A stretch of DNA of 64,000 nucleotides from Euborellia annulipes (GCA_023213315.1 JAKCPI010005105.1:62001-126000), one strand, 5' to 3'; positions 21,251 to 31,481 are shown, counted from the first letter of the stretch. The notes: generated from the sequence alone by a model not told the origin. Translations and numbers: made by a program.

Positions 21251-21299
21251 TATTTGCCCTGATGAAGGTCGTGATTGAAGACCGAAACGTCAGCAAATA
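21251..21299 (+). ncRNA. Hammerhead ribozyme, short-helix-III type
   Basis: TATTTGC, C, CTGATGA, A, GGTC-loop-GACC, GAAACGTC, A, GCAAATA. Helix I pairs TATTTGC with GCAAATA perfectly over 7 bp, with one C/A mismatch beside the core. Helix II is GGTC/GACC. Helix III is only ACGT, self-complementary and loop-free, so activity would be as a dimer, as described for Penelope-like element hammerheads. All invariant core bases are present. Confidence 0.7.
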
Positions 21300-21448
21300 A
21301 AAAATTTAAATAACATTTTTGATTTATTAATAATTTCTAGGCTGCAACGGCCTTGAATGCTGATTTAATTTCTACAACCATACAAAATTTTTGAATGAAT
21401 TATTATTAATTTTAATATTAAACATAACATCTTGAAATGAATTTATTC

Positions 21449-21484
21449 GTCCTGAGGAAGAAAGCAATAAACGCTCGAAATGTC
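21449..21484 (+). ncRNA. Hammerhead-like motif
   Basis: CTGAGGA, A, GAAAGC-loop-GCTC, GAAATGTC. Helix II forms with an AA bulge (GA, GC). Helix III is A-U plus U-G; helix I is weak. Probably decayed. Confidence 0.4.
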
Positions 21485-21529
21485 AAAAAAAGTCCTTGAC
21501 TGCATTCCACCTCAAGTTTTAATATAAAT

Positions 21530-22236
21530 TCCCTCTCTCCCAATAAGAGAATTTATTTGACTTGTCATCTCGCATCAAACACACGTCGCAAGTTGACATT
21601 TCCCTTCAACATCATTGCTTACTTACTTACATAACTACGGTGTCAAAATCAATATTATAATCGTTGTCTTCGTCTTGTAATTAAACTTAATCACAAAGTC
21701 ATTAGCGAGACGACGCCATCTTAATATCATCTCTTGCCCTTTCAATTTATCCCCCCCCTCCCCCTCCCCCTCCCTCACCACCCTACTCTCGCTCACCACT
21801 TATATGATATCTAAACGGCAGAGTATAAAAGGCAAAATCAGACTCAAATATTTGAAGGATTTACGGTAGTTTTTTTTTTTATGGTGGCTTTTGACTAAAA
21901 GGTTTTTTTTTTTTTTATACTCCCCGATGAGTTTTTCCCTTCGCGTTCGTTCATTCGTTTTAGGGGAGTTTTTTTTTTAACCCGCAAAAAAAAAAGATTG
22001 TGACGCCATCTTCATTTATCTTTCTTTACTCGTACTATTTTTAATTTTAAGTTTGAAATAAATATTTTTTTTTTTCTTTTGATGTTTTCATAATTATTTG
22101 GTTTATTAAAATTTTTATATTTGTCGTGTTTTCTGGTTTTAAAGTCTCTCTATTACTTCCAAGTCTGTAGGCAGTTTGATCCAAAGGAATGCAAGCATTT
22201 ACCTTCATATAGGGATTCAAAAAACGTCCTATATGG
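21530..22236 (+). other. Unassigned stretch with C-rich tract and TATA box
   Basis: A C/T tract at 21749-21775 precedes GCAGAGTATAAAAGGCAAAA (TATA at 21821), a good core-promoter look-alike. Downstream are T-runs and no ORF. Treat as a weak promoter candidate. Confidence 0.3.
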
Positions 22237-22457
22237 GCGTTCTTATGCATAAAGGAACCAAGCGCCATTATGATCGAAGACCTCCATCTTGTAGGGAAAA
22301 AGATTACCTCTTTACTTAAATCACAACAATATTACTCTGCCCACGTTTTTTGTATGAAACAAAGAAAAAAAGTCATTGTCATTGATGCAGATGAAATGCC
22401 TCTTATCTCAAATTTATTTTAATGGCGCTTGGTTCCTTCATGCATAACATCGTCCAT
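22237..22457. mobile_element. MITE with GACGATGTTATG ends, diverged copy
   Basis: TTATGCATAAAGGAACCAAG at the left is complementary to CTTGGTTCCTTCATGCATAA at the right, ending in CATCGTCC. The interior (GCCCACGTTTTTTGTATGAA, AAAGTCATTGTCATTG) matches the cleaner copy at 60900-61158. Confidence 0.75.
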
Positions 22458-22683
22458 ATATTATTATACGTGTTTTTATTTAAAATTTTTTTGATTTTCC
22501 GATTGTTTGACAAAATCCTTCTAAGTCCGGATAATAGAAGTTTTAATCTATTATATTCACATTTTGGTGTATAAATATTATTTAAATTATTTTTTAACAC
22601 CAGATTATGGAAAAAATGGCAATTTTTGGAATAGTTGATGATTAAGTTAAAAGAATAGCAGCTATTGTATATTTCATTTATTA

Positions 22684-22740
22684 AGACCCTAAGTTGACGT
22701 TTCGGTCTTGAATAAGACCATCTTCAGAGTTTGTGGGCTC
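22684..22740 (-). ncRNA. Hammerhead ribozyme, left arm
   Basis: Minus strand: CTGAAGA, T, GGTC-loop-GACC, GAAACGTC, AAC. The core is intact and helix III is ACGT without a loop. Helix I pairs AGCCC with GGGTCT beyond an internal loop. Confidence 0.6.
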
Positions 22741-22780
22741 TCAAAATAGGTACAGTTCGTAAACAAATATTCATTTAGAG

Positions 22781-23015
22781 CAATGATTCTCAACCATTGT
22801 GCCGCGGCACTTTTGTGTGCCGTCAAATTCTTAAAGTGCCGCCAAATCATAGAAATATATCAATTAAAAATTATAATGCTTTTTTTATTATGAGTAAAGT
22901 TTAAATTAAAGAAAAGTACTTAAATATACGGTATGGAGGTTATTTATTATTTGTGTGCTGTTAAATTTTGAAATCCTTAAAATTGTGCCGCTACAAAAAA
23001 GTTAGAGAATCGCTG
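22781..23015. mobile_element. hAT-like MITE inside foldback
   Basis: TIRs CAATGATTCTCAACC and (reverse complement) CAGCGATTCTCTAAC, the TTCTCAACC type of hAT ends, with GTGCCGCGGCAC just inside. Flanks atttagag and atatagat match at 6 of 8, consistent with an aged 8-bp TSD. Confidence 0.75.
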
Positions 23016-23128
23016 ATATAGATTATGAACATATAAATAAACTATTTATAATAATTTTTATAAAAAAAATTATTTATATGTTTATACTATAAGATTATCT
23101 ATTGAATATTTATTTACGTGCCTATATT

Positions 23129-23190
23129 GAAAGCCCACAAGCTCTGAAGATGGTCTCATTCAAGACCGAAACGTCAGTATAATGGGCTTT
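23129..23190 (+). ncRNA. Hammerhead ribozyme, right arm
   Basis: AAAGCCCA, CAAG, CT, CTGAAGA, T, GGTC-loop-GACC, GAAACGTC, AG, TATAA, TGGGCTTT. Helix I has CT/AG at the core and AAAGCCCA/TGGGCTTT (8 bp) beyond an internal loop, the bipartite helix I that allows loop-loop contacts in natural hammerheads. Helix II is 4 bp; helix III is loop-free ACGT. Confidence 0.7.
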
Positions 23191-23241
23191 AATAAATGAA
23201 ATATACAATAGCTGCTATTCTTTTTACTCATTCATCAATCA

Positions 23242-23894
23242 ATTTTATTTTATTGTCACGAATTTTGGTCATTTTACTATCTCTTAAATCGCCGGTCCAA
23301 ACATATATAAAATTCTTTTAACTTTTCAAAATTAAAAAATTAATTATTTCTTTAAAAATTATCTTATATTTCTTGTGTTTTTTTTAAACAAAAATAATAT
23401 TCTCCATCAAAATTTTTGGTTTGGGTGAAATACGTAAGCTATGTAAACTCTCTTTTATCCAGCCTCTCTCTTTCATTGTTTATTTAGTTATTTTTATTTT
23501 TCACAATGTCTCACTATAAAATAATAAAACGATTAGGGTTTATTTTGTTAATTATAAAACAATATTATGCTTTGAATCTCAAACAGGTGTGGGAAGTGCA
23601 CACTCAAAATACAGCTCAAATAAATAAAAAAAATAAATCCCATGAAAATCATACATAAATAAGTGATTGGTGGAGTGTATATAAATATAGGCCTGTCTAA
23701 ATAATAATCCCTCTCTGGTTAAATTAAAAAAAAAATTCCATAACAATTATTCTTATTCTATAACAATAATAATTTTAAAAAATAAAAATTATAGTCTCAA
23801 ATGGTTTGTTTTCTTGTTAGAAATAAAATAAAAGCTGGGCACTTTGCTTTTGGATAATTGAGCTTCTACTATATAATAATTTTGATATATGAAG
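23242..23894. other. AT-rich stretch, nothing assigned
   Basis: No gene or repeat recognised. Confidence 0.5.
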
Positions 23895-24400
23895 GTATAT
23901 GAAAGTTTTTTGCCTTGAGTATAGGCAACCGTATGTGTCTAAACGTCGATCCAAATTTTTACTTTCTCTTACCCTATATAATAAATATATAGAGAGAAAG
24001 TATTCGATTCCTTTTTTAAACTATTTGTCGAAGGCCATTTTAACTTTTTCTTAACCAGATTCTATTATATAGAGAAAATAATTGAGATAATGTCATAAAT
24101 TTCAAGATTAATACACATTTTGAGCCCAAAAAGGTGGATTCTTTCAAATTCCTGTCCGTATGTTTGTGTGTGCATGAAAAAAATATTTAAAGAAAGGTTA
24201 GGGTTACGAAATTGAAATTTGTTATTTATTGAATGTTAGGTACTCCCCTGTTATAGAATAGGAAACTTTGAATAAAAAAATGCCAGAGTTCTTTACTGTT
24301 CTATACATTTAAATTGTTTGAAGCACCCTTAATGTATTTTTTAACTTAAGGGACTCTTGTAGATGGTGACTACAAGTTACCCAAGCTATTTTTTTTTTCG
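23895..24400 (+). repeat. Repeat R5, second copy, split by an HPE
   Basis: TTTGCCTTGAGTATAGGCAA and GTCTAAACG at 23912-23950, and GACTACAAGTTACCCAAGCT at 24374-24396, correspond in order to blocks at 8785-8940. The HPE copy at 23957-24335 sits between them, so R5 is older. Confidence 0.5.
23957..24335 (+). mobile_element. HPE copy, degenerate
   Basis: LH is good (TTTTTACTTTCTCTTACCC to GAGAGAAAGTATT). A second decayed LH-like block follows at 24036 (CTTTTTCTTAACC to AGAGAAAATAATT), then a diverged body to GTTTGAAGCACCC. RH is absent. Confidence 0.7.
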
Positions 24401-24579
24401 ACATTTTCCTCCAGGCCGTGCAAAACCTGCTTAATTATTCTCTCGGTCAGATTTTCCCTTTTATTATTGCGACTTCTATTTTATACTTCTCTATTTAGAG
24501 TACATTTTATTTAAAATAAATATTTTCAGTAAGTAATAAAGAAAAGAGCGATTATAGCTATTTCGTTTATTAGACACTT

Positions 24580-24622
24580 CAAGCCGACGTTTCGGTCAGA
24601 TTTACGACCAGCCTCAGAGTTA
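24580..24622 (-). ncRNA. Hammerhead-like motif, core mutated
   Basis: Minus strand: CTGAGGC, T, GGTC-loop-GACC, GAAACGTC. The last base of CUGANGA is C, so activity is unlikely. Confidence 0.4.
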
Positions 24623-24803
24623 CAATAAATAACAGAAATAAACGAGTGAGTTTACATTGTTTTCTTACATCACATGCGCACAACTTTAAATGAACACAAA
24701 ATATTATTAAAATTAAAATCTAATAAAAAGTGCTGATGTGATGTGAGAAAACAAAATTCTTTCTGACTGTAAACTCACTCGTTCTTTCTGTTATTTATTG
24801 TAA

Positions 24804-24846
24804 CCACGAGGATGGTCGCATATCTGACCGAAACGTCGGCTTGAAG
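24804..24846 (+). ncRNA. Hammerhead-like motif, core mutated
   Basis: CCACGAGGA, T, GGTC-loop-GACC, GAAACGTC. CTGAGGA has become CACGAGGA; otherwise as its partner. Confidence 0.4.
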
Positions 24847-24895
24847 TAACTAATAAACGAAATAAACATAGCAATCTACCAGCTATTTTCCTCAC

Positions 24896-26045
24896 TCTCA
24901 TAAACATCTTTAATTTCTTAAAAAATCAACAAAATTTTCACCTGCATACGATCATTAGATGCCATTCAAACATACAATTTTTTTTTTTAATTCTAAATTA
25001 TAATTTCAAATTTCAAGAAATGAATTCTCTTATGTTAATTTCAATTAAAGTCTCTTCTGGCACAGGACGTAGTTAGGGGCATGAATTAATCATACACGTA
25101 TTTAGGGTATGTTAATTAATTAGTGGTGACATATTAATACCCCCGTTCCTTCATCTCCCATTACCATTAAATAGTGTAATTTTTTTAAACAATATTATTA
25201 AAGTCGTTACGGAATTCTAGTTTATTGCGTATTGTTCTGCAAAGGGTGCGAAATATTTTTTTATTTATTGATATATACTCTTTGGTAGATCAACAAAAAT
25301 GTGAACTATTTTTACGTCGTTGACTGAATAATAATAATATTGTTATTTCGAAAATTAAATTCCCAAACGGTTATCGCTATTTTAACATAAAATTTTTTTC
25401 AAGAATATGAATCTAGTAATGGAGAGAGACTTCGATTTAATAACGTCATTTGAATTAAAAATTCAACTTTTTTTATTTTCATTTATAATAATATAAATAT
25501 AAAAGTCGGAAAAAATTTCATTATAAAAAGCTGCCTATATTGACAAAATTAATTGGTGAATGTGTTTGTTGGGGTTGATTTTGATAATTCCCTTGCATTG
25601 TTTATTCTGATCTTGTATTCGTAACGTTTATTTTGTTAACTGACTTCCCCTCCTCTTTTCTCTTGCTAATTAATTAACCTAACAAATGATAGCTGATTCA
25701 ATTTCAAATGCTATTTCCATTTTTTTTTTTTTTTTTAAAGAATAAATTAAGAATTTTGCTAAAAAAATATAGAACACCGCCATCTGACTTTGATTACAAA
25801 AATTCCAAATGAACTCATTTCTTTCACAAATAAGGACAAGTTTTTTTTTTTTTTAATTTGGATATAAATATTCATTTTATTGATTTCTCAATCATATTTT
25901 TCAAATTAAATATCTGCAAGTTAAATCCTACTTAGCACTACAAGCTTCACGATCGGTCTTTGGGTTCACTTTTTGAGAGCTCGTAATTTTTATACAATGG
26001 TTGTTTTGTTTAAAATAAAAAAAGAAAACAGGCTGTCTTCCAAAT
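24896..26045. other. AT-rich stretch, nothing assigned
   Basis: Over 1.1 kb of A/T-rich sequence with T-runs at 25727 and 25842. No gene or repeat recognised. Confidence 0.5.
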
Positions 26046-26667
26046 AAAAAAATCTGGTGTGCTGATCGCACAGCACACAACTTTCTCTTATCTTCGGTGT
26101 GTAATCGAAAGTTGTGTTTTGCACTTGTCACACCAGATTTTTTCGTGTCGAGATATATTTAGTTTCTGCCGATAAACATGCGAAAAAATTTATATTTTGT
26201 TACCATGGGAAACATTTCTCCTATCTTTCCTATTAAGTACAAGAGTAAAGTGGTCTTTAAACAATTTTGAGTGCAAAATAAGAATATACATTTTAAAGAG
26301 CATCTAAAAAATAATTGATTTTTGAATTAAAAAAAAAAATCGTTAGAGCGAATTTTGAGAAATCGAAAAAACACTGAAAAAGTACATCAGTAAAGTACTA
26401 GTACTCTTTGGCCAATTTTGTTCAAAAGTTTCCTGTCACGTCCCAGAGGGGTACCTAACTTAAATATAAAATTTCAACCTCATAGCTCTTTTCGTTCTTG
26501 AAATATTTTGTTAACAGACACACAGACACACCATGTCGCGAAAACTACTATTTTGTATTCAGGGGACCTCAAAACGTGTATATCCATCAAAATCTCAAAA
26601 TCGAATTTTTGACATGAAACCAATACTTTCTATATTAACACATATAGAGGTAAGAGAAAGTAAAAAA
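26046..26667 (-). mobile_element. HPE copy, full length
   Basis: RH (AATCTGGTGTGCTGATCGCA to GTCACACCAGATT) at the left, with a GTGT insertion in its loop; LH (ACTTTCTATATTAACACATA to GGTAAGAGAAAGTAAAAA) at the right. Confidence 0.9.
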
Positions 26668-26929
26668 AATCTAGCATGGACAAGTGAAATGAATTTATTT
26701 AGGATTTTTTTTATTGTCTTTATTATTTAACTATTAACACATAAGAAAAAGTCAGCATAATTTTAAATACCTGACTCCCCTTTTATTTAAATAAAATAGA
26801 ATCGTCCACCTCCCTCCCTTTTCAATTCTTTGTATTAGAGAAGCCTAGGCACCCTCCCCTCCTAATCACATTAGAATTTTGGCAATCTTCCTCTCTTCTT
26901 CTTTCTCCCTCTCCTGGCTAATTAGCCAA

Positions 26930-27155
26930 TCACAAGGGTTGTATTCTTTGGCGCCATGATGCCTCCATAGAAAAGAGCCCTGATCTAGCCTAGACAGCTC
27001 AGTAGTGAGGCGAGCTTTGTTTAGTGCTTAACCTAAGTCAGTTTTGGCAAGAAACCCCGACGCCACCTCATTTGCTGTGCAGCCACCATTGGAGCTAGCC
27101 ACCTCTCTCTCGCTCTCCTCGTTTTTCGACGTTTTTACCTAGGTATTTCACTTCA
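26930..27155 (+). promoter_or_regulatory. CCAAT site and repeated 5'-exon-like block, copy B
   Basis: AGCCAATCAC at about 26924-26933 is a CCAAT box. Downstream GACAGCTCAGTAGTGAGGCG, GAGCTTTGTTTAGTGC, AACCCCGACG, CTAGCCACC and CTCTCTCTCGC parallel the block at 17810-18035, and TACCTAGGTATTT at 27140 could be a 5' splice site. This may be a promoter and first exon. No start codon with a good frame. Confidence 0.35.
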
Positions 27156-27962
27156 ATATTGCTAATTATTTATTAATTATTCTCTTTAATCATTTAATAT
27201 TTATAATTGATAAAATAATTCATGGATTTCTAGATATTTTTTTTTTTTTTAATACAACACATTTTTGAATGTTAGATGACGCCGTTAGCTCCATGCCCCC
27301 TTCTCAATATTAGTGTCGTAGCTTATATACTTAAATGCGTATTGTCGTTATTTTTCTCTCCATTTTAATTGATGATTTCTTATATAAACCAATTATTTTA
27401 CATAAAACTTAAAAATATCAATCAATCAGAATAAATGAATATTTTATATGAATTTATAAAGTATAGCGAATCTTATTTAGTTCTTATCCGTACATGTTCA
27501 CGTAGGCCTTCCATATATTGACTTTTTTTATAAACGTATATTTTGTTAAATATTTAATAAGTTGTTGAGAGCTAGAAAAATCTTATTTGTGTAGAATTAA
27601 AGTGCAAATCTCTGCACATAGGTGATTAATTCATTTCGTTTTTGCTAATACGTGCAATCTCACACCCTGAGGCCATAGAAAATCGCTTTAATACATACGT
27701 TACCTTTTTTGCCACGTTTAGGCTCAAAGAATATTGAAATATAAAGAAAGTAATAATATTTTTATCAACAGAGAATATTAAAATATTAAAAATATTTTTC
27801 ATAATTTCGACATTGATAGCATATCTCTTTCTTTATATTCCCTACAATTGTGGTGTGACTATCAGCACATCCTCTATCTTTCTTTTATATCAGGCTTTCA
27901 CCAATTTTTACTTTTTTATTAGTTCATCCAATTAGTTATTATATTTTTAACATCTAGGCCCC
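27156..27962. other. AT-rich stretch, nothing assigned
   Basis: No gene or repeat recognised. Confidence 0.5.
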
Positions 27963-28321
27963 TTTTTACTTTCTCTTACCTCTATATATGTTAATATATA
28001 GAGAGAGAAAGTATTGAATTCATGTCAAAAATTCGATGTCTAGGTTTTGATGGATATACACGTTTTGAAGTCCCCTCTCTTTGAACTTACTTACTCTTGT
28101 GCTTCATGGGAAAGATAGGAGAAATGGTTGCCATGGTAATAAATTATAAATATTTTCCCATGTTTATAAATTTTACATCTTGAATTCTAATAAATCTGCG
28201 GAAAATAAATATATCTCGACACGAAAAAATCTGGTGTGACAAGCACAGAATACAACTTTCGATTACCGAAGGTAAGAGAAAGTTGTGAGCTGTACGACCA
28301 TTCACACCATAATTTTTTTTT
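27963..28321 (+). mobile_element. HPE internal-deletion derivative
   Basis: Only 359 bp, yet both LH (TTTTACTTTCTCTTACC to GAGAGAGAAAGT) and RH (AATCTGGTGTGACAAGCACA to TTCACACCATAATT) are complete. The middle, including GTACTAGTAC, is deleted between AAGTCCCCTCTC and TTACTCTTGTGC. Confidence 0.9.
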
Positions 28322-28554
28322 TAACAGCATATTTTTCTTAGTTTTTGTATTTACTTACTTTGTCTTATCATCTCTTTCGAGTCTGAACCTGATTTCTCTT
28401 TGTTTACTTAAAGAAATTATTCTAATTCCTCGCTTTACTTTTAGAAAAAGGGCATTTTTATAATTATCCTTCTTGTTATAAGGAAGTTTAATAAATTCAA
28501 ATATATCTTCTTAGCCATCTTTATCTCTCCTTTATCTTTGAGCCTTTTATTTAA

Positions 28555-28826
28555 TATAAAAATCTGGTGTGACTGGAGGCACATATATTTAGTTTTTACC
28601 AATTTATTAGAATTCAAATATATTATCATTTCGCCCTCAAAATTATTTGAAGCACACTTTACTCTTGTACAAGATAGAAGAAATGGTTGCCATGGTAACA
28701 AAATTTTTCTATTAACTAGGTAGAGCCTTGTTTGAAAAGAATGGAATTTTTACTACTAGTTACATCAGATTTTTCAATTTTTTGTTTTTTTTTTCGATTT
28801 TCTCAAATGTGCGTTCAGTCTCAACA
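28555..28826. mobile_element. HPE fragments, rearranged
   Basis: A minus-orientation short RH (AATCTGGTGTGACTGGAGGC) and GAATTCAAAT adjoin a plus-orientation body (CCCTCAAAATTATTTGAAGC, TTGCCATGGTAACA) and then a RH/T-run scrap. At least two inversions or two insertions are needed. Confidence 0.65.
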
Positions 28827-29168
28827 AATTTTTTTTCTCTTCTCACTTTTCGCGTCTGTCCGAAAAAAAAACAATTTCATCTCAATCGATCGGAATAAGG
28901 TTAATTATTAAATTTAATTAATTAATTGATTCCAATCTCTCGGTTAAGCAATCAATTTAAAATTTAGGTGATTTAATTTCGTTATCTTTTTGCAATAGGC
29001 GATAAATTTTATCTATTAGGCAGGTGATTAATTTAAAAAAAAAAATAATAAAATAATTATATAATATACTTACTCTTAAATACTTCCCCTATATATTTCT
29101 TTTTATTTTAAATATATACTCCGATTGCCTAATATAACTTGGCGAGGATGTATATTTATCAGACATTA
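28827..29168. other. AT-rich stretch, nothing assigned
   Basis: No gene or repeat recognised. Confidence 0.5.
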
Positions 29169-29206
29169 GCCCTGAAGATGGTCCCATATGTCCCCGAAAC
29201 GTTGGC
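29169..29206 (+). ncRNA. Hammerhead ribozyme-like motif
   Basis: GCC, CTGAAGA, T, GG-loop-CC, C, GAAACGTT, GGC. Helix I is GCC/GGC; helix II is short; helix III is loop-free ACGT; cleavage base U. AAATGAAATAAAACTAGCTGC follows, as after the other retroelement-type motifs here. Confidence 0.5.
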
Positions 29207-29395
29207 CCTGGTTTTAATATTAAAATGAAATAAAACTAGCTGCGTTGCTCATTTTTTCTACCAAAATGTTCTAATTTTATAAAGAACTGAACTTGGTCAG
29301 TCTATTTATTAACATCTTTAGATATTTGTTGTGATTTTGACTCCGGTTGTTTAGTCCTTCTAAGAATTTCACATAAATAAAAATCTTTTGAATGT

Positions 29396-29453
29396 GTGGG
29401 GCTGAAAGGCGAGAGCCAACAGCCGGAAGTAAATTAAAAAAAAAAAAAAAATC
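29396..29453 (+). mobile_element. Tiny 5'-truncated retroposon with poly-A
   Basis: About 43 bp of non-AT sequence (GGCTGAAAGGCGAGAGCCAA, CAGCCGGAAG) followed by an A-run, flanked by AATCTTTTGAAT on both sides (about 29382 and 29451). TSD plus poly-A shows target-primed insertion of the last bases of a LINE or SINE; source family not identified. Confidence 0.75.
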
Positions 29454-29514
29454 TTTTGAATCTATTTAGGTTTTTTGCCAAATTTCCTATTAGAGATTTC
29501 TTTTTTAAATTCGT

Positions 29515-29690
29515 TTCAAGGTCTATTTCGGCATCTGAGGCCATTTAGACCACGCCGCTCTATTTATTTCAATTGATTGGTATCCAATTGAATTGAAATA
29601 AATTTTTTTGCTTGGGACGGGATTCGAATACTCAATTTTTGGTACCAGAAGCTAATGCTGAGGTGTTTATAGTTAGCCCATTTTTGTAGC
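29515..29690 (-). mobile_element. SINE-B copy
   Basis: Minus strand carries a head with GCATTAGCTTCTGGTACC and a B-box-like GTATTCGAATCCCG, a body ATACCAATTGATTTG, and a tail AAATGGCCTCAGATGCCGAA. The 43.0-kb copy has the same order on the plus strand. Distinct from SINE-A in head sequence but similar in plan. Confidence 0.6.
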
Positions 29691-29711
29691 TATCATTGTT
29701 TAGTTGGATTC

Positions 29712-29953
29712 CCGAGTAAAAATGATTAAAAATGATCGGGGGATACACACGCCCGCAGCAGGTCTGCATAGTGAACCTTGAGGGACACACAGGAATACAC
29801 ACGCCCACACCAGGGATACACATTTTTCTTCTGGTCACTTTCGATCTACCCCTGGTGCGGGCGTGTGTATTCCTGTGTGTCCCTCAAGGTTCACTATGCA
29901 GACCTGCTGCGGGCGTGTGTATCCCTCGGTCATTTTAAATAATTTTTACTCGG
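29712..29953. repeat. GC-rich foldback with near-perfect 100-bp arms
   Basis: CCGAGTAAAAATGATT and its complement bound the element. Each arm holds GGGATACACACGCCCGCAGC, AGGTCTGCATAGTGAACCTT, GAGGGACACACAGGAATACA and ACGCCCGCACCAGGGG in mirror order. ACACACGCCC also repeats within each arm. The high arm identity implies youth or gene conversion. The overlapping ORFs on both strands are a by-product of the palindrome. Confidence 0.9.
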
Positions 29954-30749
29954 CTTGCTCTATATCCAGGCAAAGTCAAGTCGATAGCTTCTTAAAAAAA
30001 AAAACAAAAAAAGAAAAATGCCTTTGACTTAGGATTTATAAATTTTCTTTGAAGATGCTTTGCGCATAAATGAAAGATTTTCTCTTGCATCGCTTCTTAG
30101 TAAAGTAAATTTGATTTCGGTTTTAATTGACATTATTTTTTATACTTTACAATGAAATAATTTTAGAATTGTGAATTTGACGTCATAAAGTCAGTTTAGA
30201 AATTTTCTCAAAACATGACTTTTTGTTTATTATCATCAGGGATTAATTATATCCCAATAGAAAGAAAAAGATGTGTGACATGTGTGAAGGATACAGGAAA
30301 AAGAGAAGGGAGAGGGAACGGTTTTAACTCGAGAAGCCGGAAGTTTAAACCCTCGTCGATGGCTGCTTCTAATTAGTCGAATCGAAAGGGGTCTCTCTCT
30401 ATGCCTGTCCGTTCTTATATCCTCGCTAACGACGACCTCCATCCATGTGTATGGGCCAATTAAAAGAAAAAATTCCAGATTAATTAAATAAATAGGGTGA
30501 ACGAGATGAAACAACCAATCACGGTTTAAATATTTATATTTAAGCCGATTAAATGGTTAAATAAATAGAAAATCAATCAAATGAATGGATGGACGGATAA
30601 ATTCCTAAAAATACAACAACAACATATTGATAAAAAACAAAAAAGGAAGATGGAAAAATTGTACTTTTGCCCTGCATCGTTGCTTCATAAACGAATAATC
30701 ATCAAATTTTATAAAGTCTTTGAAACAGGGGGTGTTAAAATTCTTTTTA
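29954..30749. other. Unassigned stretch with one minus ORF
   Basis: A 92-codon minus-strand frame at 30236-30514 covers a less AT-rich block (GGAGGTCGTCGTTAGCGAGG). It has no family resemblance and no clear splice signals; I do not call it a gene. Confidence 0.35.
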
Positions 30750-31480
30750 ATTTCTCTTTCCTCTATATATGTTAATATATAGAGAAAGTATTGGATTCAT
30801 GTCAAAAATTCGATGTCGAGATTTTGATGGATATACACGTTTTGAGGTTCCCTGGACCCAAAAAAGTGGTATGGTCTGTCTATGTGTGTGTGTGTCTGTG
30901 AACAAAATATCTCAAGAACGAAAAGAGCTACGAGGTTGAAATTTTGTATTTAAGTAAGGTACTCCCCTGGGACGTCAAACGAAGGTTTTGAACAAAATTA
31001 ACCAAAGAGTACCTGTGCTTTACTGACGTACCTTTTCAGTTTTTTTTTCGATTTTCTCAAAATTCGGTCAAACGATTGTTTTAAAAATTCCTAAATCAAT
31101 TATTTTTTAGATGCTCTTTAAAATGTTATTCTCATTTTGCTCTCAAAATTATTTGAAGCCCACTTTACTCTTGTGCTTAATAGGAAAGATACATAAACAA
31201 TTTATAGCTGACATGTGAGATGTTATATTAATAAGAGGGTAAAAATCTCTCTTTTTTACCCTCTTATTAATAGGAAAGTTAAGAGAAATGGTTGCCATGG
31301 TAACAAAATATAAATATTTTCCATACTTATATATTTTACATCTTTAATTTTATTATATCGGCGGAAACTAAATATATGTCGACACAAAAAATCTGGCGTG
31401 ACAATCACAGATCACAACTTTCGATTACCAAAGGTAAGAGAAAGTAGTGTGCTGTCCGACTAGTCACACCATATTTTTTT
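30750..31480 (+). mobile_element. HPE copy, full length with inserted hairpin
   Basis: LH TTTCTCTTTCCTCTATATA at the left, RH AATCTGGCGTGACAATCACA to GTCACACCATATT at the right. Inside, after CTTAATAGGAAAGATA, an extra 70-odd bases carry the palindrome TAATAAGAGGGTAAAAA/TTTTTTACCCTCTTATTA, then the body resumes by repeating TAGGAAAG. Confidence 0.9.
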
Positions 31481-31481
31481 G

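Larger units (their letters stand above)
22635..23241. repeat. Foldback element with two outward-facing HHRs
   Basis: Left AGAATAGCAGCTATTGTATA and TTCATTTATTAA and right TTAATAAATGAA and TATACAATAGCTGCTATTCT are complementary, as are the HHRs inside each arm. A hAT MITE sits in the spacer. Each arm reads outward as HHR, AATAAATG, then ATAGCTGCTATTC. Confidence 0.9.
24528..24895. repeat. Foldback element with decayed HHR pair
   Basis: ATTTCGTTTATTAGACACTTC at the left pairs with GAAGTAACTAATAAACGAAAT at the right; internal blocks ACTCTGAGG/TTATTTATTGTAAC also pair. The plan is the same as at 22635-23241. Confidence 0.85.

Noticed and set aside
29632..29938. Paired ORFs of 68 codons on opposite strands
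   Set aside because: They are mirror readings of the perfect foldback at 29712-29953.
30236..30514. 92-codon minus-strand ORF
   Set aside because: No family resemblance and no acceptor upstream; half of it is AT-rich or low-complexity.
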